A stretch of 55,995 bases of DNA from Acidobacteriota bacterium (GCA_022571295.1 JACZYA010000004.1:1-55995), one strand, 5' to 3'. Numbered from the stretch's first letter, positions 20,480-31,811 are shown. Notes: a model not told the origin generated them from the letters alone. Numbers and translations: made by a program.

Positions 20480-21887
20480 TCGTCACTCCCGGCGCCGCTG
20501 GCAAACGCGCCGCCAACTCGTCGGCGGCCTTCCCAATGCTGCCCGCTCCGATGGTCAGCAACGCATCACCCGGCTGAACGTGCAGCAGCACAGCTTCCTG
20601 GGCGCTCTCCATCGTGGCTTGGAATTCAACCCCGCCGTGTCCAGCGCTGCGAATGGCATCGGCCAGTGCCTCTCCGGTCATGCCGGGGATGGGCGGCTCG
20701 CTAGCCGCATAGATCTCCGTCAGCACCAGCACGTCCACACCGTCAAAGCAGCGCAAGAATTCCTCCCAGCAGTATTGGGTGCGGGTGTAGCGATGCGGCT
20801 GGAAGAGCACCACCAGCCGCTTGAATCCGCAGCCGCGCGCTGCCTCCAGTGTGGCGCGAATTTCCACCGGGTGATGCCCGTAATCGTCAATCAATGTCAC
20901 GCCGCCCACCTGCGCTTTGACTTCAAAGCGGCGCGCCACGCCGGTGAACTTGTTGAGCGCTCGCCGCACGCGCTCCATCGGAGCGCCCAACTCGCGCGCC
21001 ACTCCCAGTGTGGCCAGAGCGTTGCGCACGTTGTGCAGCCCGGGCAGCGGCAACCGAAACTTCCCGATCTCCTCACCACCGGCCCGCAAGGTGAACTCGC
21101 TCTTCCAACCTTTCAGCCGGACGTCGCAGGCGCAGAGATCGGCTTCCGCTTCGGCCGAAGTCCCGTAGGTAATCACTCGCCGGTGCAGGCGCGGAATGAT
21201 GGCGCGCACGTTGGGGTCGTCCGCGCACAGAATGGCCGCACCGTAGAACGGCACCTTGTTCAGAAAAGTGACGAACGCCTCTTGCAGGTCTTCCAGGCTG
21301 GAGTAGCAGTCCATGTGCTCGCGGTCGATGTTGGTCACCACCGCGATCACCGGCGCCAGCAACAGGAAGCTGCGGTCGCTCTCGTCGGCTTCCACCACAA
21401 TCAGCTCGCTCTTACCCAGCCGGGCGCTGGTGCCGGCTTGGTTCACTCGCCCGCCTACCACGAAGGTGGGGTCGAGCCCTGCGCCGGCCAGCGTGCTGGC
21501 AATCAACGAAGTGGTGGTGGTCTTGCCGTGCGAGCCAGCCACCGCCACGCCGTACTTGAGCCGCATCAGCTCCGCCAGCATCTCCGCGCGCGGAATGACC
21601 GCCAGGCCGCGCCGCAGCGCTTCCAGCACCTCCGGGTTCTCCGCCGTCACCGCCGTGGAAGTGACCACTACCTGCGCGTCTCCCAGGTTTTCCACCCGGT
21701 GCCCCTCGAACACTTTGGCGCCCAACTGCTCCAGCCGCGCCGTCACCGGCGAGAGTCGCAGGTCTGAGCCCGAAACTGTGTAGCCCAGGTTGAGCAGCAC
21801 CTCGGCGATACCGCTCATGCCGCTGCCGCCGATGCCCACAAAGTGGATGTGCTGGCGGGGAGGATAGTTCAGCCGAGTCGAAGTCAT
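20469..21887 (-). CDS. murC: UDP-N-acetylmuramate-L-alanine ligase
   Basis: [57 protein letters not shown]. Confidence 0.97.
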   Translation of the reverse strand: MTSTRLNYPPRQHIHFVGIGGSGMSGIAEVLLNLGYTVSGSDLRLSPVTARLEQLGAKVFEGHRVENLGDAQVVVTSTAVTAENPEVLEALRRGLAVIPRAEMLAELMRLKYGVAVAGSHGKTTTTSLIASTLAGAGLDPTFVVGGRVNQAGTSARLGKSELIVVEADESDRSFLLLAPVIAVVTNIDREHMDCYSSLEDLQEAFVTFLNKVPFYGAAILCADDPNVRAIIPRLHRRVITYGTSAEAEADLCACDVRLKGWKSEFTLRAGGEEIGKFRLPLPGLHNVRNALATLGVARELGAPMERVRRALNKFTGVARRFEVKAQVGGVTLIDDYGHHPVEIRATLEAARGCGFKRLVVLFQPHRYTRTQYCWEEFLRCFDGVDVLVLTEIYAASEPPIPGMTGEALADAIRSAGHGGVEFQATMESAQEAVLLHVQPGDALLTIGAGSIGKAADELAARLPAAPGVTNAG

Positions 21888-22945
21888 CGGGCCACGCTCT
21901 CCAGCAAATCGGCGATGCGACCGGCTGCGTCCGGCACCGCCAGCCCCCGTGCCGCCTGCTCCATCTCCGCCAGCCGCTCCGGCTGATCCAGCAAAGCCAT
22001 GATTTCCGCCGCCAGCCCGCCTAACTCTTGCTGTTCAATCAGCCGGGCGGCGCCGGCGCGCGCAAACACCTCAGCGTTGCGCAACTGGTGCTGGTCGGTG
22101 GCGTGAGGAAATGGCACCAATATAGCCGCGCGCCCGGCCGCTGCCAGCTCTGCCACTGTGCTGGCACCGGCGCGGCAAACGATCAGGTCGGCTTCCGCGA
22201 AGCGAGCGGCCATGTCAGTGAAAAAGGGGTTCACCTCAGCGCGGATTTCCCGGCGGGCGTATGCCGTCCGCACCGCGTCAAAGTCGCGCTCGCCGGTCTG
22301 GTGGACAAAGCGCAACTCGTGCCGGCCGGCGCGCAGCGCGTCGAGCGCATCGATCACCGCGCGGTTGAGCGCCAACGCGCCCCGGCTGCCGCCAAAAATC
22401 AACAGCGTGTAGGGCGGCTGGTGCCGGCGGGGCCGCACCCGCAGGAACTCTTCCCGCACCGGGCTTCCGGTACGCACCGCTCTGGTTCCGAAACACCGCA
22501 TGGTTTCCTCAAAGGTGACGGCCGCCCGCGTGACCAGCGGCGCCACCAGGCGATTCGCCAACCCCGGCTCGGCGTTGGGCTCAAACAACACCGTGGGCCG
22601 CCGACTCAATGCAGCCATGAGCATCGTAGGACCCGCGACATAGGCTCCCGTGCCGAACACCACGTCGGGATTGAACTCTCGCAGCCATCGCCGGTTGGCG
22701 AGCAGGCTCGACGGCAACAGAGCCAGGCTGCGCAGCTTGGCCCCGCCGCTCACACCTTTGAACCCCGCCGCTGCCACTGTACGCAGCGGAAAGCCAGCCG
22801 CGGGCACGGCGCGCGCTTCGACGCCCTTCTCTGTCCCCACAAACAGAACTTCGCAGGACGCGTCCCGCCGGCGCAGCTCCGCCGCCACCGCCAGCGCGGG
22901 GAAAACGTGGCCTCCGGTGCCGCCGCTCGCCATCATCACCTTCAT
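21884..22945 (-). CDS. murG: UDP-GlcNAc:undecaprenyl-PP-MurNAc-pentapeptide GlcNAc transferase
   Basis: [68 protein letters not shown]. Confidence 0.96.
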   Translation of the reverse strand: MKVMMASGGTGGHVFPALAVAAELRRRDASCEVLFVGTEKGVEARAVPAAGFPLRTVAAAGFKGVSGGAKLRSLALLPSSLLANRRWLREFNPDVVFGTGAYVAGPTMLMAALSRRPTVLFEPNAEPGLANRLVAPLVTRAAVTFEETMRCFGTRAVRTGSPVREEFLRVRPRRHQPPYTLLIFGGSRGALALNRAVIDALDALRAGRHELRFVHQTGERDFDAVRTAYARREIRAEVNPFFTDMAARFAEADLIVCRAGASTVAELAAAGRAAILVPFPHATDQHQLRNAEVFARAGAARLIEQQELGGLAAEIMALLDQPERLAEMEQAARGLAVPDAAGRIADLLESVAR

Positions 22946-22958
22946 CGCCTCATTCCGG

Positions 22959-24050
22959 TCAATCCGTGTGCTGGCTCAGGTTGAGCAGCAAACCCATCCC
23001 CAGCAGCATCACCACCGCGTCGCTGCCGCCGTAACTGATGAACGGCAACGGGATGCCCTTGGTGGGCAACAGACCGACCACCACACTCAAATTGATCAAC
23101 GCCTGCCCCACAATCATAGTGGTGATGCCCACCGCCAGCAGGCGCGCGTAGCCGTCCGGGGCGCGGGCGGCGATGCGCAAGCCCCGCCAGCATAAAACCC
23201 CGACCAGCACCAGCACCGCTGCCGTTCCCAACAAGCCCAACTCCTCGCCCACCACTGCAAAAATAAAATCTGTGTGGGCTTCCGGCAGGTAGAACAGTTT
23301 CTGCTTGCCCTGCATCAAGCCCACACCGGTGATGCCGCCCGAGCCCATCGCCAGCATCGATTGAATCGCCTGGAAGCCCGAGCCTTGCGGGTCGGCGGTA
23401 GGGTCGAGAAAAGCCTGGATGCGGGCCAGGCGATACGGCACGCGCACCACCAGCAGATACGCCACCGGCGCGCCCGCCAGCGCCAAGCCGAACAGATAGC
23501 GTAGCGGCATCCCCGCCACAAAAAGCATCGAGCCGGCAATCAGTACCAGCAGCGCCGCCGTGCCCAGGTCCGGTTCAATCACCACCAGCGCAAAGAACAT
23601 CCCCGTAACCAGCACCGTCGGCAGCAGAGTCCCCGCCAGGTCGTTCATCGCGCGGCGCCGCCGTTCCAAGAAGTAGGCCAGGAAAAGCACCAGCACCAGC
23701 TTGGCGAACTCCGACGGCTGCAAGGAGAGCGATCCCCAACGCAGCCAGCGGTGGGTGTTGCGCGTGGGATCGAAAAACAACACCGCAATCAGCAATATCG
23801 TCACCAGAAACACCGCGGTGAAAATCGCACCCGGCTGCCGCAGTTGGCGGTAGTCGATCTGCAAAAGCGCAAACAGCCCAGCCAACCCCAACCCTACCCA
23901 GAGCAACTGCCGCAGCAGGAACATGGTTGGGCTATCGTACAATTCGCTGGCGTAGATGGCCGAGGCGCTGAACACCATCACAATGCCCAGCACCAGCAGG
24001 ATCAGCAAGCTGGCGAACAACACTCGGTCGGGACGGTAGCGTTTGGCCAT
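22959..24050 (-). CDS. ftsW: Lipid II polymerase/flippase-family protein FtsW
   Basis: SEDS polytopic protein; LRWGSLSLQPSEFAKLVLVLFLAYFL, LPEAHTDFIFAVVGEELG, LPTKGIPLPFISYGGSD. Confidence 0.96.
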   Translation of the reverse strand: MAKRYRPDRVLFASLLILLVLGIVMVFSASAIYASELYDSPTMFLLRQLLWVGLGLAGLFALLQIDYRQLRQPGAIFTAVFLVTILLIAVLFFDPTRNTHRWLRWGSLSLQPSEFAKLVLVLFLAYFLERRRRAMNDLAGTLLPTVLVTGMFFALVVIEPDLGTAALLVLIAGSMLFVAGMPLRYLFGLALAGAPVAYLLVVRVPYRLARIQAFLDPTADPQGSGFQAIQSMLAMGSGGITGVGLMQGKQKLFYLPEAHTDFIFAVVGEELGLLGTAAVLVLVGVLCWRGLRIAARAPDGYARLLAVGITTMIVGQALINLSVVVGLLPTKGIPLPFISYGGSDAVVMLLGMGLLLNLSQHTD

Positions 24051-24052
24051 GA

Positions 24053-25432
24053 CTAACGAGCCTGCCTCACAGCCGGAATGCGGCGCACTTCCTGCTTGAA
24101 CACGCGGCCGCGGTGCTCGAAGTTCTCAAACTGATCGAAGCTGGCGCAGCCCGGGGCCAACAGCACAGTATCGCCCGCCGCCGCCAACTCTCCGGCGCGA
24201 GCCACCGCCTGCGCCACCGTATCCAACGACTCCAGGGGCGCGCCGCCAGCCAACTGCGCGGCGATCTTTTCCTGCGCCGCGCCGATCAACAGCACGCGCT
24301 TGGCGCGCTGCCGCAACGCCTCCCGCAGCGGGCGGAAGTCTCCGCCTTTGTCTTTGCCGCCCAGGATGACAATCAACTGGCCGGAGAAAGCCGCCACCGC
24401 CTTCAGCGCCGCGTCCACGTTGGTCGCTTTGGAGTCGTTGTAGTAACGCACCCCGTCGATTTCGGCCACAAACTCCAGCCGGTGCTCCACCCCTTCGAAA
24501 CCGCTCACCGCCTCCCGGATGGCATCCGGCCCAACACCCAGCAGCCGCGCCGCGCACACCGCCGCCAGCACGTTCTCCAAGTTGTGCTCGCCTTTCAGGC
24601 GAATGAGGTTGCGGTCGAGCACGCGCTCCCGCGCCGGCCCATTGGAGAAAATGATGGCGCCGTTTTCCACATAGGCGCCCACGTCCACGCGCCGCCGACG
24701 GCTGAACCAGAACCGCTGCGCCCGGACTTCCGGCGCCAGGTCAGCGCTGAGCGAATCGTCGGCGTTGAAGATGGCGAAGTCCTCGCCCTGCTGGTAGCCG
24801 AACAGCCTCGCCTTCGCCGCCACGTACTCGCGCATGGAGGCGTGGCGGTCGAGGTGGTCCGGCGTGATGTTCAGCAGCGCCGCCACTCGCGGGCGGAAAC
24901 TGCTAATGGCCTCAAGCTGGAAGCTGCTCACTTCCACCACGTTCACCGTCTCGTCAGTGGCGCTCTCCACCAGAGCAATGAGCGGGGTTCCGATGTTGCC
25001 TCCCACCTGCGTCCGGCGGCCCGCCTGCGAGAAAATGCGGCCCAGCAGCGCGGTGGTGGTGGTCTTGCCGTTCGAGCCGGTGACCGCAACCACCGTCCCG
25101 CGCAGAAAGCGCCAGGCCAGCTCCAGCTCGCTGATGATCTCGATCCCCTTCCGCCGCGCTTTCTGGAGCACCGGCAAGTCAAGCGGAACGCCGGGGCTGG
25201 GTACGATGAGCTCCGCGCCCAGGAAGGCGGCCTCGCGGTGGCCGCCGCATTCGACCCCAACACCTCGGGCGCGCAACTCGGCCGCCGCTGCGGCCACTTC
25301 TTTTTCGGGGCGCAGCTCGCTGGCCGTCACCTGCGCTCCGCGCGCCGCCAGAAACTGCGCCGTGGCCACACCTGTGCGAGCCAGGCCAACCACTACCGCC
25401 CGCTTGCCCGCCAGTTCCATCGGCTCCGTCAT
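24053..25432 (-). CDS. murD: UDP-N-acetylmuramoylalanine-D-glutamate ligase
   Basis: GLARTGVATAQFLAARGAQVTASEL, VTGSNGKTTTTALLG, YYNDSKATNVDAALKAV, LGGKDKGGDF. Confidence 0.96.
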   Translation of the reverse strand: MTEPMELAGKRAVVVGLARTGVATAQFLAARGAQVTASELRPEKEVAAAAAELRARGVGVECGGHREAAFLGAELIVPSPGVPLDLPVLQKARRKGIEIISELELAWRFLRGTVVAVTGSNGKTTTTALLGRIFSQAGRRTQVGGNIGTPLIALVESATDETVNVVEVSSFQLEAISSFRPRVAALLNITPDHLDRHASMREYVAAKARLFGYQQGEDFAIFNADDSLSADLAPEVRAQRFWFSRRRRVDVGAYVENGAIIFSNGPARERVLDRNLIRLKGEHNLENVLAAVCAARLLGVGPDAIREAVSGFEGVEHRLEFVAEIDGVRYYNDSKATNVDAALKAVAAFSGQLIVILGGKDKGGDFRPLREALRQRAKRVLLIGAAQEKIAAQLAGGAPLESLDTVAQAVARAGELAAAGDTVLLAPGCASFDQFENFEHRGRVFKQEVRRIPAVRQAR

Positions 25433-26556
25433 CGCAGTTTCAACGTGCTCAACGAAAATAGCGCAAACACAAGGGCAACAATCCAGAAACGGATGATGAT
25501 CTTCGACTCCGCCCAGCCCTTCAGCTCAAAGTGGTGGTGCAGCGGCGCCATCAGAAAGATGCGCTTCCCGCGCAACTGAAAAGAGGCTACCTGCAAGATC
25601 ACCGAAAGCGCCTCCACCACAAAAATGCCGCCAATAAAAAAGAGTAGAATTTCCTGCTTGATGATGACCGCCACCGTGGCGATGGCCCCGCCCAGGGCGA
25701 GGGAGCCCACATCGCCCATAAAAATTTCCGCCGGATGAGCGTTGTACCAGAGGAAACCCAGGCCGGCGCCGGTCATCGCCCCGCAGAAGACAGTCAGCTC
25801 AGCCACCTGCGGTATGTTGGACAGGTCCAGGTATTCGGCGAAGCGGGCGTGGCCGCTGACGTAGGTGAGCGCCGTCAGCGCCGCCCCCGCGATGGTGACG
25901 CACCCGATGGCCAGCCCGTCCAAGCCGTCGGTCAAGTTGACGGCATTCGACGACCCCACCAGAACCAGCACAATGAAAATCACAAAAGGCAAAACCGCCA
26001 GCGCATAGACCAGCCCGCCGTCGAGCCAGGAGTCAATCACCAGGTCAGGCCGGAGCTGCTTGAAGAAGGGAAAGAGAATCTCGGTGGAATACATCCCGTT
26101 GCGCAGACTCAGCAGGGCGGCGGCGATCAGAACCGCGATCCCGACCTGCAAGCCAAACTTGGTTCGCGCGCGCAGGCCCAGGTTCTGCCGCCGGACAACT
26201 TTCCGGTAATCGTCGGCGAAGCCAATGGCTCCGTAGGCCAGCAGCGCAAACAACGCCAACCAGAGAAAGCGGTTGGTCAGATTGGTCCACAGCAGCGCCG
26301 GCACCACAATGCACACCAGGATCAACACGCCGCCCATCGTGGGCGTGCCGGCTTTGTGGCCGTGGTCGGGGCCTTCCTTGCGGATGTACTGGCCCACTTG
26401 AAACTCTTTCAGGCGGCGGATGACCCACGGCCCCAGCACCAACATCAGCAGCAGCGCCGTCAGGCCGGCAAAAGCGGTGCGCACCGTGATGTAGCGAAAC
26501 ACGTTGAGCGGGCTCCAGTACGGCTGCAACCATTCGTAGAGAATGTGGTAGAGCAC
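25429..26556 (-). CDS. mraY: Phospho-N-acetylmuramoyl-pentapeptide transferase
   Basis: GHKAGTPTMGGVLIL, NAVNLTDGLDGLAIG, AHPAEIFMGDVGSLALGGAI, APLHHHFELKGWAESKI. GTG start at 26556 (VLYHILYEWLQPYW); the ORF-track start at 26781 lies inside murF. Confidence 0.95.
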   Translation of the reverse strand: MLYHILYEWLQPYWSPLNVFRYITVRTAFAGLTALLLMLVLGPWVIRRLKEFQVGQYIRKEGPDHGHKAGTPTMGGVLILVCIVVPALLWTNLTNRFLWLALFALLAYGAIGFADDYRKVVRRQNLGLRARTKFGLQVGIAVLIAAALLSLRNGMYSTEILFPFFKQLRPDLVIDSWLDGGLVYALAVLPFVIFIVLVLVGSSNAVNLTDGLDGLAIGCVTIAGAALTALTYVSGHARFAEYLDLSNIPQVAELTVFCGAMTGAGLGFLWYNAHPAEIFMGDVGSLALGGAIATVAVIIKQEILLFFIGGIFVVEALSVILQVASFQLRGKRIFLMAPLHHHFELKGWAESKIIIRFWIVALVFALFSLSTLKLR

Positions 26557-26561
26557 CAGCT

Positions 26562-27989
26562 TTACTCTCTTCCTGATGCGGCCGGAATTCCCGCTGCAAA
26601 GCGCGCCTGCAAGGTTTCCAGCAACGTTTCCAACTCGATGGCCCGCGATCCCTTCAGCAACACCCAGTCCCCCGCCCGAACCGTCCGGCAGAGCCAGTCG
26701 CCCGCGTCTTGTTTGGAAGCAAAGAATTTCGCCCGCTCCTCCGGCATACCGGCAGAGGTCGCGCCCGCAATCAAGTGGCACGCCGCGCCGCCCACTCCGG
26801 CCAGAAAATCAATGTTGCCCAAGGCGGCTATCTTTTCCCCCGCTTGGCAGTGCAACTCAGCCGCGCCGGCTCCCAGTTCCTTCATCTCCCCCGCCACCAG
26901 CAACCGCCGCTTCGCCTCCGGGGTGCGGCTGAGGGCTTCCGCCATCGAGGCCAACGCGACGGGATTGGAGTTGTAGGCGTCGTTCACCACCGTGAAGCCT
27001 TGCTCAAACTGAATCCTCTGCCCGCGCAAGGGACGGGGCTTGAAGCCCGCCAGCGCTTCGCGGGCTTGCGCCGGTTCCACCTGAAACAAGCTGGCCGCCG
27101 CAGCCGCCGCCAACGCATTCGAGATATGCTGCCGACCGGGCAGACCGAGCGAAATCCGCTCGTGTTTCCCGCCCACCACCAGATCAAACTCGCTGCCCGC
27201 CAGTCCCCGGTCGTCCACGTTTTCCGCGCGCACCTCGGCGGCCTTTTCCGTTCCGAAGCGAACCACCCGCCCCGCAAACCCTTGGGCGAAACTGCTGACG
27301 CGCGCATCATCTGCGTTGAGCACGGCGGTGGCCGGTGGCTGCAACCCCTGGATGAGCTCGCGCTTGGCCTCGGCGATCTCTTCCACCGAAGAGAAAAACT
27401 CCAGGTGGACGGGGGCGACGTTGGTGACCACGCCCAGGTTAGGCTCGGCCAGCACGCACAGCTTGGCCAGCTCGCCCTTGTGCGCCATGGCCATCTCCAG
27501 CACGGCCAACTCATGCTCCTCGCTCAGCCGCAGCAAGCTCAGGGGCAAGCCGTACTCGTTGTTCAAATTTCCTTCCGATTTCAACACCCGGTAGCGAGTG
27601 GCGAGCACGGCCGCCAGCATATCTTTGGTGGTGGTCTTGCCGGTGGAGCCGGTGATGCCGATGACCGGGCGCCCCCAACGGTGGCGCGCCGCGCGTGCCA
27701 GGGTGTGCAAAGCTTGCAAGGTGTCCGGCACGCCGATCAAGCTCTTGCCGATGGCGGACGGATAGCTGGCGCGCCGCTCTTCCCGCACCACGCACACCGC
27801 CGCGCCGCGCTCCAACGCCGGCGCGACGAAATCGTGGCCATCGAAGCGCGGGCCTTTCACCGCAAAGAAGCACTGGCCAGCCTCGATGGTGCGCGAATCG
27901 ATGGAAAAGCCAGCCACCGGACGCCGAGCGGACTCCGACGGTGCCGCCGCGCCCAGCGTCTGCCCGATCTTGCCTACTGTCCACTGCAT
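26562..27989 (-). CDS. murF: UDP-MurNAc-tripeptide-D-Ala-D-Ala ligase
   Basis: VIGITGSTGKTTTKDMLAAVL, NLNNEYGLPLSLLRL, VNDAYNSNPVALASMAEAL, GEMKELG, LLKGSRAIELE. Start at MQWTVGKIGQ (27989) preferred over 28076. Confidence 0.95.
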   Translation of the reverse strand: MQWTVGKIGQTLGAAAPSESARRPVAGFSIDSRTIEAGQCFFAVKGPRFDGHDFVAPALERGAAVCVVREERRASYPSAIGKSLIGVPDTLQALHTLARAARHRWGRPVIGITGSTGKTTTKDMLAAVLATRYRVLKSEGNLNNEYGLPLSLLRLSEEHELAVLEMAMAHKGELAKLCVLAEPNLGVVTNVAPVHLEFFSSVEEIAEAKRELIQGLQPPATAVLNADDARVSSFAQGFAGRVVRFGTEKAAEVRAENVDDRGLAGSEFDLVVGGKHERISLGLPGRQHISNALAAAAAASLFQVEPAQAREALAGFKPRPLRGQRIQFEQGFTVVNDAYNSNPVALASMAEALSRTPEAKRRLLVAGEMKELGAGAAELHCQAGEKIAALGNIDFLAGVGGAACHLIAGATSAGMPEERAKFFASKQDAGDWLCRTVRAGDWVLLKGSRAIELETLLETLQARFAAGIPAASGRE

Positions 27990-28072
27990 CTCCAGTGCCC
28001 TGCTTCTCTTCTCTCCCGTTCCCGATTCCCTTACAACCTCCTGCCCTTCCAGGTGCGCGAAACAGAGCAGCG

Positions 28073-29578
28073 TCACGAGACTGCGTTCGAGGGTGCCGCT
28101 TCCGCTCGAACATAACCTCGGTGGGCCAGTGCCCGCTGCGCCGCTTCGATTTCGCTCCAGGGCTCGACTCGATCGGCGTACACCTGCGTGTCCTGATGGC
28201 CCTTGCCAACCAGCAGCACAATGTCGCCTTCGCGGGCGATTGCAAAGGCCCGCTCGAAAGCGCTTTTGCGATCAAGGACGATTTCGTAACGCCCACCTGC
28301 TTTCTGCACACCCACCACAATGTCGTTGATGATGCCCACCGGGTCTTCCGAGCGAGGATTGTCGGTGGTCAGAATGACGGTGTCGCTCAACCGCCCGGCA
28401 ATCTCACCCATCACCGGGCGCTTGGTGCGGTCCCGGTCGCCGCCGGAACCGAAAACGATAATCACCCGGCCGCGCGCCAGTTCCCGCGCCGTGGTGAGCA
28501 AGTGGGTGAAGGCCAAGTCGGTATGGGCAAAGTCCACCACCACTGCAAACGGCTGTCCGGCGTGCACGCGCTCGAAGCGCCCCGGCACGCGCTGGAGGGT
28601 TTCCAGCCCGGCGGCAATCGCTTCCAGCGGCAGCCCCAACCCATAGGCGGTGGCACCCGCCGCCAGCAGGTTGTGAAGGTTGGCTTTGCCTACAAGCTGA
28701 GAACGGACGGCCACGCGGCCGCCGGGCGTGCGGAGAGTAAATTGCGTCCCGGCCAAAGAAATTTTTGGATCGAGGGCAGTCACCGTTTCGGCGTCCTCCG
28801 CCAGACCGTAGAGCACCTTTTCCCCCCGGCAGGCCTGGGCCAGTTGCCGGCCGCGCGGGTCGTCGGTGTTCAGAACCGAGAGCGCGGGCGGCGCGGTGCC
28901 CTGCCCGAGAAAGAGCTGCTGCTTGGCCTGGAAGTAGTTGTCCATGGTCTGGTGAAAGTCGAGGTGGTCGCGGGCCAGGTTGGTGAAGACGGCGGCGGCG
29001 AAAGGAAGGCCATAGACGCGGTCGAACGCCAGCCCGTGCGAGGAAACCTCCATCACCATCCACTCCGCGCCCGCGTCCCGCCAGCCGGCCAGATACTGCT
29101 GCAAGTCGAGGGACTCGGGCGTGGTCTGCGCGGCCGGCACAGTGCCGGCGGCGGTGTGGTACTCCACCGTCCCAAACAGCCCAACCCGAAAGCCTGCCGC
29201 CCGCAGGATGGATTCGAGCAGAAAGGTGGTGGTGGTTTTCCCGTTGGTGCCGGTGATCCCGATCAACTTGAGCTGGCGGGCGGGGTGGCCGTAGAAGTTG
29301 GCGGCGGCCTGCGCAAGGGCCTGCCGGACGGAAGAAACCTGGATCCACGTGGCGGCTACGCCACGGCGCGGCGGTTGCTCACTCAGGACTGCGCTGGCCC
29401 CGCGCTCGACCGCCTGGGAGACAAACTGGTTGCCGTCGAGCTTTTCGCCCTTGATGGCGGCGAACAGCCAGCCTTGTTTTACCTGGCGCGAGTCATAGGC
29501 GATCCCGCTGATCTCCAACGATCCACTGCGGGACTTCTGAAGTGTTTTGACCCCCGTCAGTACTTTGCTCAGTTCCAT
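28073..29578 (-). CDS. murE: UDP-MurNAc-L-Ala-D-Glu-2,6-diaminopimelate ligase
   Basis: GITGTNGKTTTTFLLESIL, MVMEVSSHGLAFDRV, TDNPRSEDPVGIINDI (DNPR motif of meso-DAP-adding MurE), GKGHQDTQVY. Confidence 0.96.
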   Translation of the reverse strand: MELSKVLTGVKTLQKSRSGSLEISGIAYDSRQVKQGWLFAAIKGEKLDGNQFVSQAVERGASAVLSEQPPRRGVAATWIQVSSVRQALAQAAANFYGHPARQLKLIGITGTNGKTTTTFLLESILRAAGFRVGLFGTVEYHTAAGTVPAAQTTPESLDLQQYLAGWRDAGAEWMVMEVSSHGLAFDRVYGLPFAAAVFTNLARDHLDFHQTMDNYFQAKQQLFLGQGTAPPALSVLNTDDPRGRQLAQACRGEKVLYGLAEDAETVTALDPKISLAGTQFTLRTPGGRVAVRSQLVGKANLHNLLAAGATAYGLGLPLEAIAAGLETLQRVPGRFERVHAGQPFAVVVDFAHTDLAFTHLLTTARELARGRVIIVFGSGGDRDRTKRPVMGEIAGRLSDTVILTTDNPRSEDPVGIINDIVVGVQKAGGRYEIVLDRKSAFERAFAIAREGDIVLLVGKGHQDTQVYADRVEPWSEIEAAQRALAHRGYVRAEAAPSNAVS

Positions 29579-29610
29579 CCCTGAAGCCTTTCATGTCACC
29601 GCGCCTGCTC

Positions 29611-31722
29611 TCACATGGGCCGCGCGGGCGCCGCCGGAAGCGAAGCGCGAAACTCCACCCTGACTCGACTGCCACGCGGCAAGCGCGTGCGGGGTGCCGG
29701 CTGCTGCGCCACCGCCACGCCATTTCCCACCAGCACCAGCTCCAGGCCCAGGCGCGTGCACGCCTCCACCACCTTCCGTAAAGAGTTGCCGGCAAAATCA
29801 GGCACTTCAACCGCGTCCCCGTTGCGGGTGACGATGCTGCCAACGCGCAGGGAAGGTTCCATCAGCGCCGCCGTCACGCCCTGGACGCGCAAAACATTTC
29901 CTTGCGACGAAACAACCCCCTGGCTTGCTCGGAGCCGGGCCGGACCCTCGACGGTACCCACAAACAGTGCGGGTTGGAGCTGTCCCGGCCGGAAGTCCCG
30001 CAAGGCAGCTCGCTCCACCCGTGGGCGGTCTGACCGAGGACGCAGCGGCAAGTCGCGCGGCACGTTGAGATAGGCGAGCACCTGCTCGACCACGCGGCGA
30101 AAGACCGGCGCCGCCACCTCTCCGCCGTAAAACGATTCTCCGCGAGGAGAATCGAGCATGACCAGCACGGTAATGGCAGGCTCCAGCACCGGGGCAAAGC
30201 CGATGAAGGAGGCGACATAGTCGGTCTTGGAATAGGTTCCGGTCTCGTCAATCTTCTGCGCTGTGCCCGTCTTTCCGGCAGCCGAGTAACCAGCGGGTTG
30301 CGCTTCCAACCCGCCTCCGCGCGTAACCACCCCGGCTAGCATCCGCCGCAATTCCTCCGCTACCTCTACACTTATGATGCGCTGCTGGCGGGACGGGGGC
30401 AGCGTCTCCACCTGATTTACCCGTACGATTTCAGCGACCACCCGAGGCTGAATCCAAACCCCGCCGTTGGCGATGGCGGAAAAAGCCGCCGTCAGTTGCA
30501 ACGAGGTGGTAGCTATCTCTTGGCCCATAGAGATAGCCCCAATGGAGATCCGCGACCAGCTTCCAGGGGGCCGTAGCAGGCCGCGGCTTTCGGCGGGAAA
30601 CTCAACTCCGGTCGGCTGACCAAAATGCCACCGGCGAATGTGCTCGTACAGCTTTTTGTCACCCAAGCGTAACCCCAGCTTGATGGCGCCTACGTCGCTG
30701 GAGTAGTGGACAATTTCGCGCACGGTCAGGCGCCCGAATGGCTTGTGGTCGCGAATCAGGTGCCCGGCCAGCACAATCCTACCCTGCTGGCAGTCCACCA
30801 CCTCAGTGGCGCGCGCCAACCCTTCCTCCAACACCGCCGCGATGACCACCACTTTGAAGGTGGAGCCCGGCTCGTAGGCCAGAGTCACGCTGCGGTTGAC
30901 GTGGTAGAAAGTCGGCACGGCAGTGGGATGGTTGGGATTAAAAGTGGGCTGGTTGGCCAGAGCCAGAATCTCGCCGGTGGCGGGATTCTGGACGATCAGG
31001 CTGCCGCCGCGGGCCCGGGTGCGCTTGATGGCGGCTGCCAACTCGCGCTCGGCGATGTACTGAATGTTTTCATCCAGAGTCAGAACCAGGCTGGCCCCTT
31101 CCGGCGACCCGCCCCCCTGGCGACCGTAGGGACGGCGGCGGCCATCAGCGGTAATCACCAAGCGGCGCGGCGGGCCGCGAAGGACATCATCGAAAGCGTA
31201 TTCCAGACCGCCCAGCCCGTCTTCATCCAAGCCGACGAAGCCCAACACGTGGGCGGCCAGCTCGCGCTTGGGATAGAAACGTTTGTGCTCGCGCTCAAAG
31301 TAGATGCCGGGGAGCTCGAGCGCGCGCACGCGCTGCGCTTGGGCTACATCCAGCTTGCGCTTCACCCAGACGAAGGAGCGCGCCGACCGGAGGCGGTCTT
31401 CAACCTCGGTGCGGTCGATCCGAAGAGCCCGAGCTAACAGGCGCGCGGTGCGCGGCCGGTCAGACACCTCGGCGGGCACGGCAAAAACCGAATCCACCCC
31501 GATGCTGACGGCCAGTTCCCGCCGGTTGCGGTCGTAAATCACGCCCCGCTTGGGGGTCACTTCCAGGGTACGTTGCTGTTGGCGTTCGGCCCGGCGGGCG
31601 AGTTCCGCGTGGCGCAGAACTTGCAGGTCCACCAAGCGTACCAGCAACAAACCCAGCCAAAGACAGGCAGCGACACCCAGCAGTACTATGCGCACACGCG
31701 AAGTCGCCGGGGCCGACCGCAT
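29611..31722 (-). CDS. ftsI: Class B penicillin-binding protein FtsI/PBP3 with C-terminal PASTA domain
   Basis: AYEPGSTFKVV (STFK), YSSD (SXN-like), AAGKTGTAQKID (KTGT), C-terminal VPDFAGNSLRKVVEACTRLGLELVLVGNGVAVAQQPAPRTRLPRGSRVRVEF. Confidence 0.94.
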   Translation of the reverse strand: MRSAPATSRVRIVLLGVAACLWLGLLLVRLVDLQVLRHAELARRAERQQQRTLEVTPKRGVIYDRNRRELAVSIGVDSVFAVPAEVSDRPRTARLLARALRIDRTEVEDRLRSARSFVWVKRKLDVAQAQRVRALELPGIYFEREHKRFYPKRELAAHVLGFVGLDEDGLGGLEYAFDDVLRGPPRRLVITADGRRRPYGRQGGGSPEGASLVLTLDENIQYIAERELAAAIKRTRARGGSLIVQNPATGEILALANQPTFNPNHPTAVPTFYHVNRSVTLAYEPGSTFKVVVIAAVLEEGLARATEVVDCQQGRIVLAGHLIRDHKPFGRLTVREIVHYSSDVGAIKLGLRLGDKKLYEHIRRWHFGQPTGVEFPAESRGLLRPPGSWSRISIGAISMGQEIATTSLQLTAAFSAIANGGVWIQPRVVAEIVRVNQVETLPPSRQQRIISVEVAEELRRMLAGVVTRGGGLEAQPAGYSAAGKTGTAQKIDETGTYSKTDYVASFIGFAPVLEPAITVLVMLDSPRGESFYGGEVAAPVFRRVVEQVLAYLNVPRDLPLRPRSDRPRVERAALRDFRPGQLQPALFVGTVEGPARLRASQGVVSSQGNVLRVQGVTAALMEPSLRVGSIVTRNGDAVEVPDFAGNSLRKVVEACTRLGLELVLVGNGVAVAQQPAPRTRLPRGSRVRVEFRASLPAAPARPM

Positions 31723-31811
31723 CCAATCCTCAGCCTCACCTGTGAAAAAAGAGAGATTCCCGCGTCCTTCTGGACCGGGCTGTTACATTTGCCCTTAGTG
31801 AATTAGGTTAA

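Noticed and set aside
19136-25579. Several 400-520-aa plus-strand ORFs across murB-murD
   Set aside because: All are antisense shadows of canonical dcw genes.
27044-27056. GGGCTTGAAGCCC palindrome
   Set aside because: Lies within the murF coding frame; likely coincidental rather than a REP-like element.
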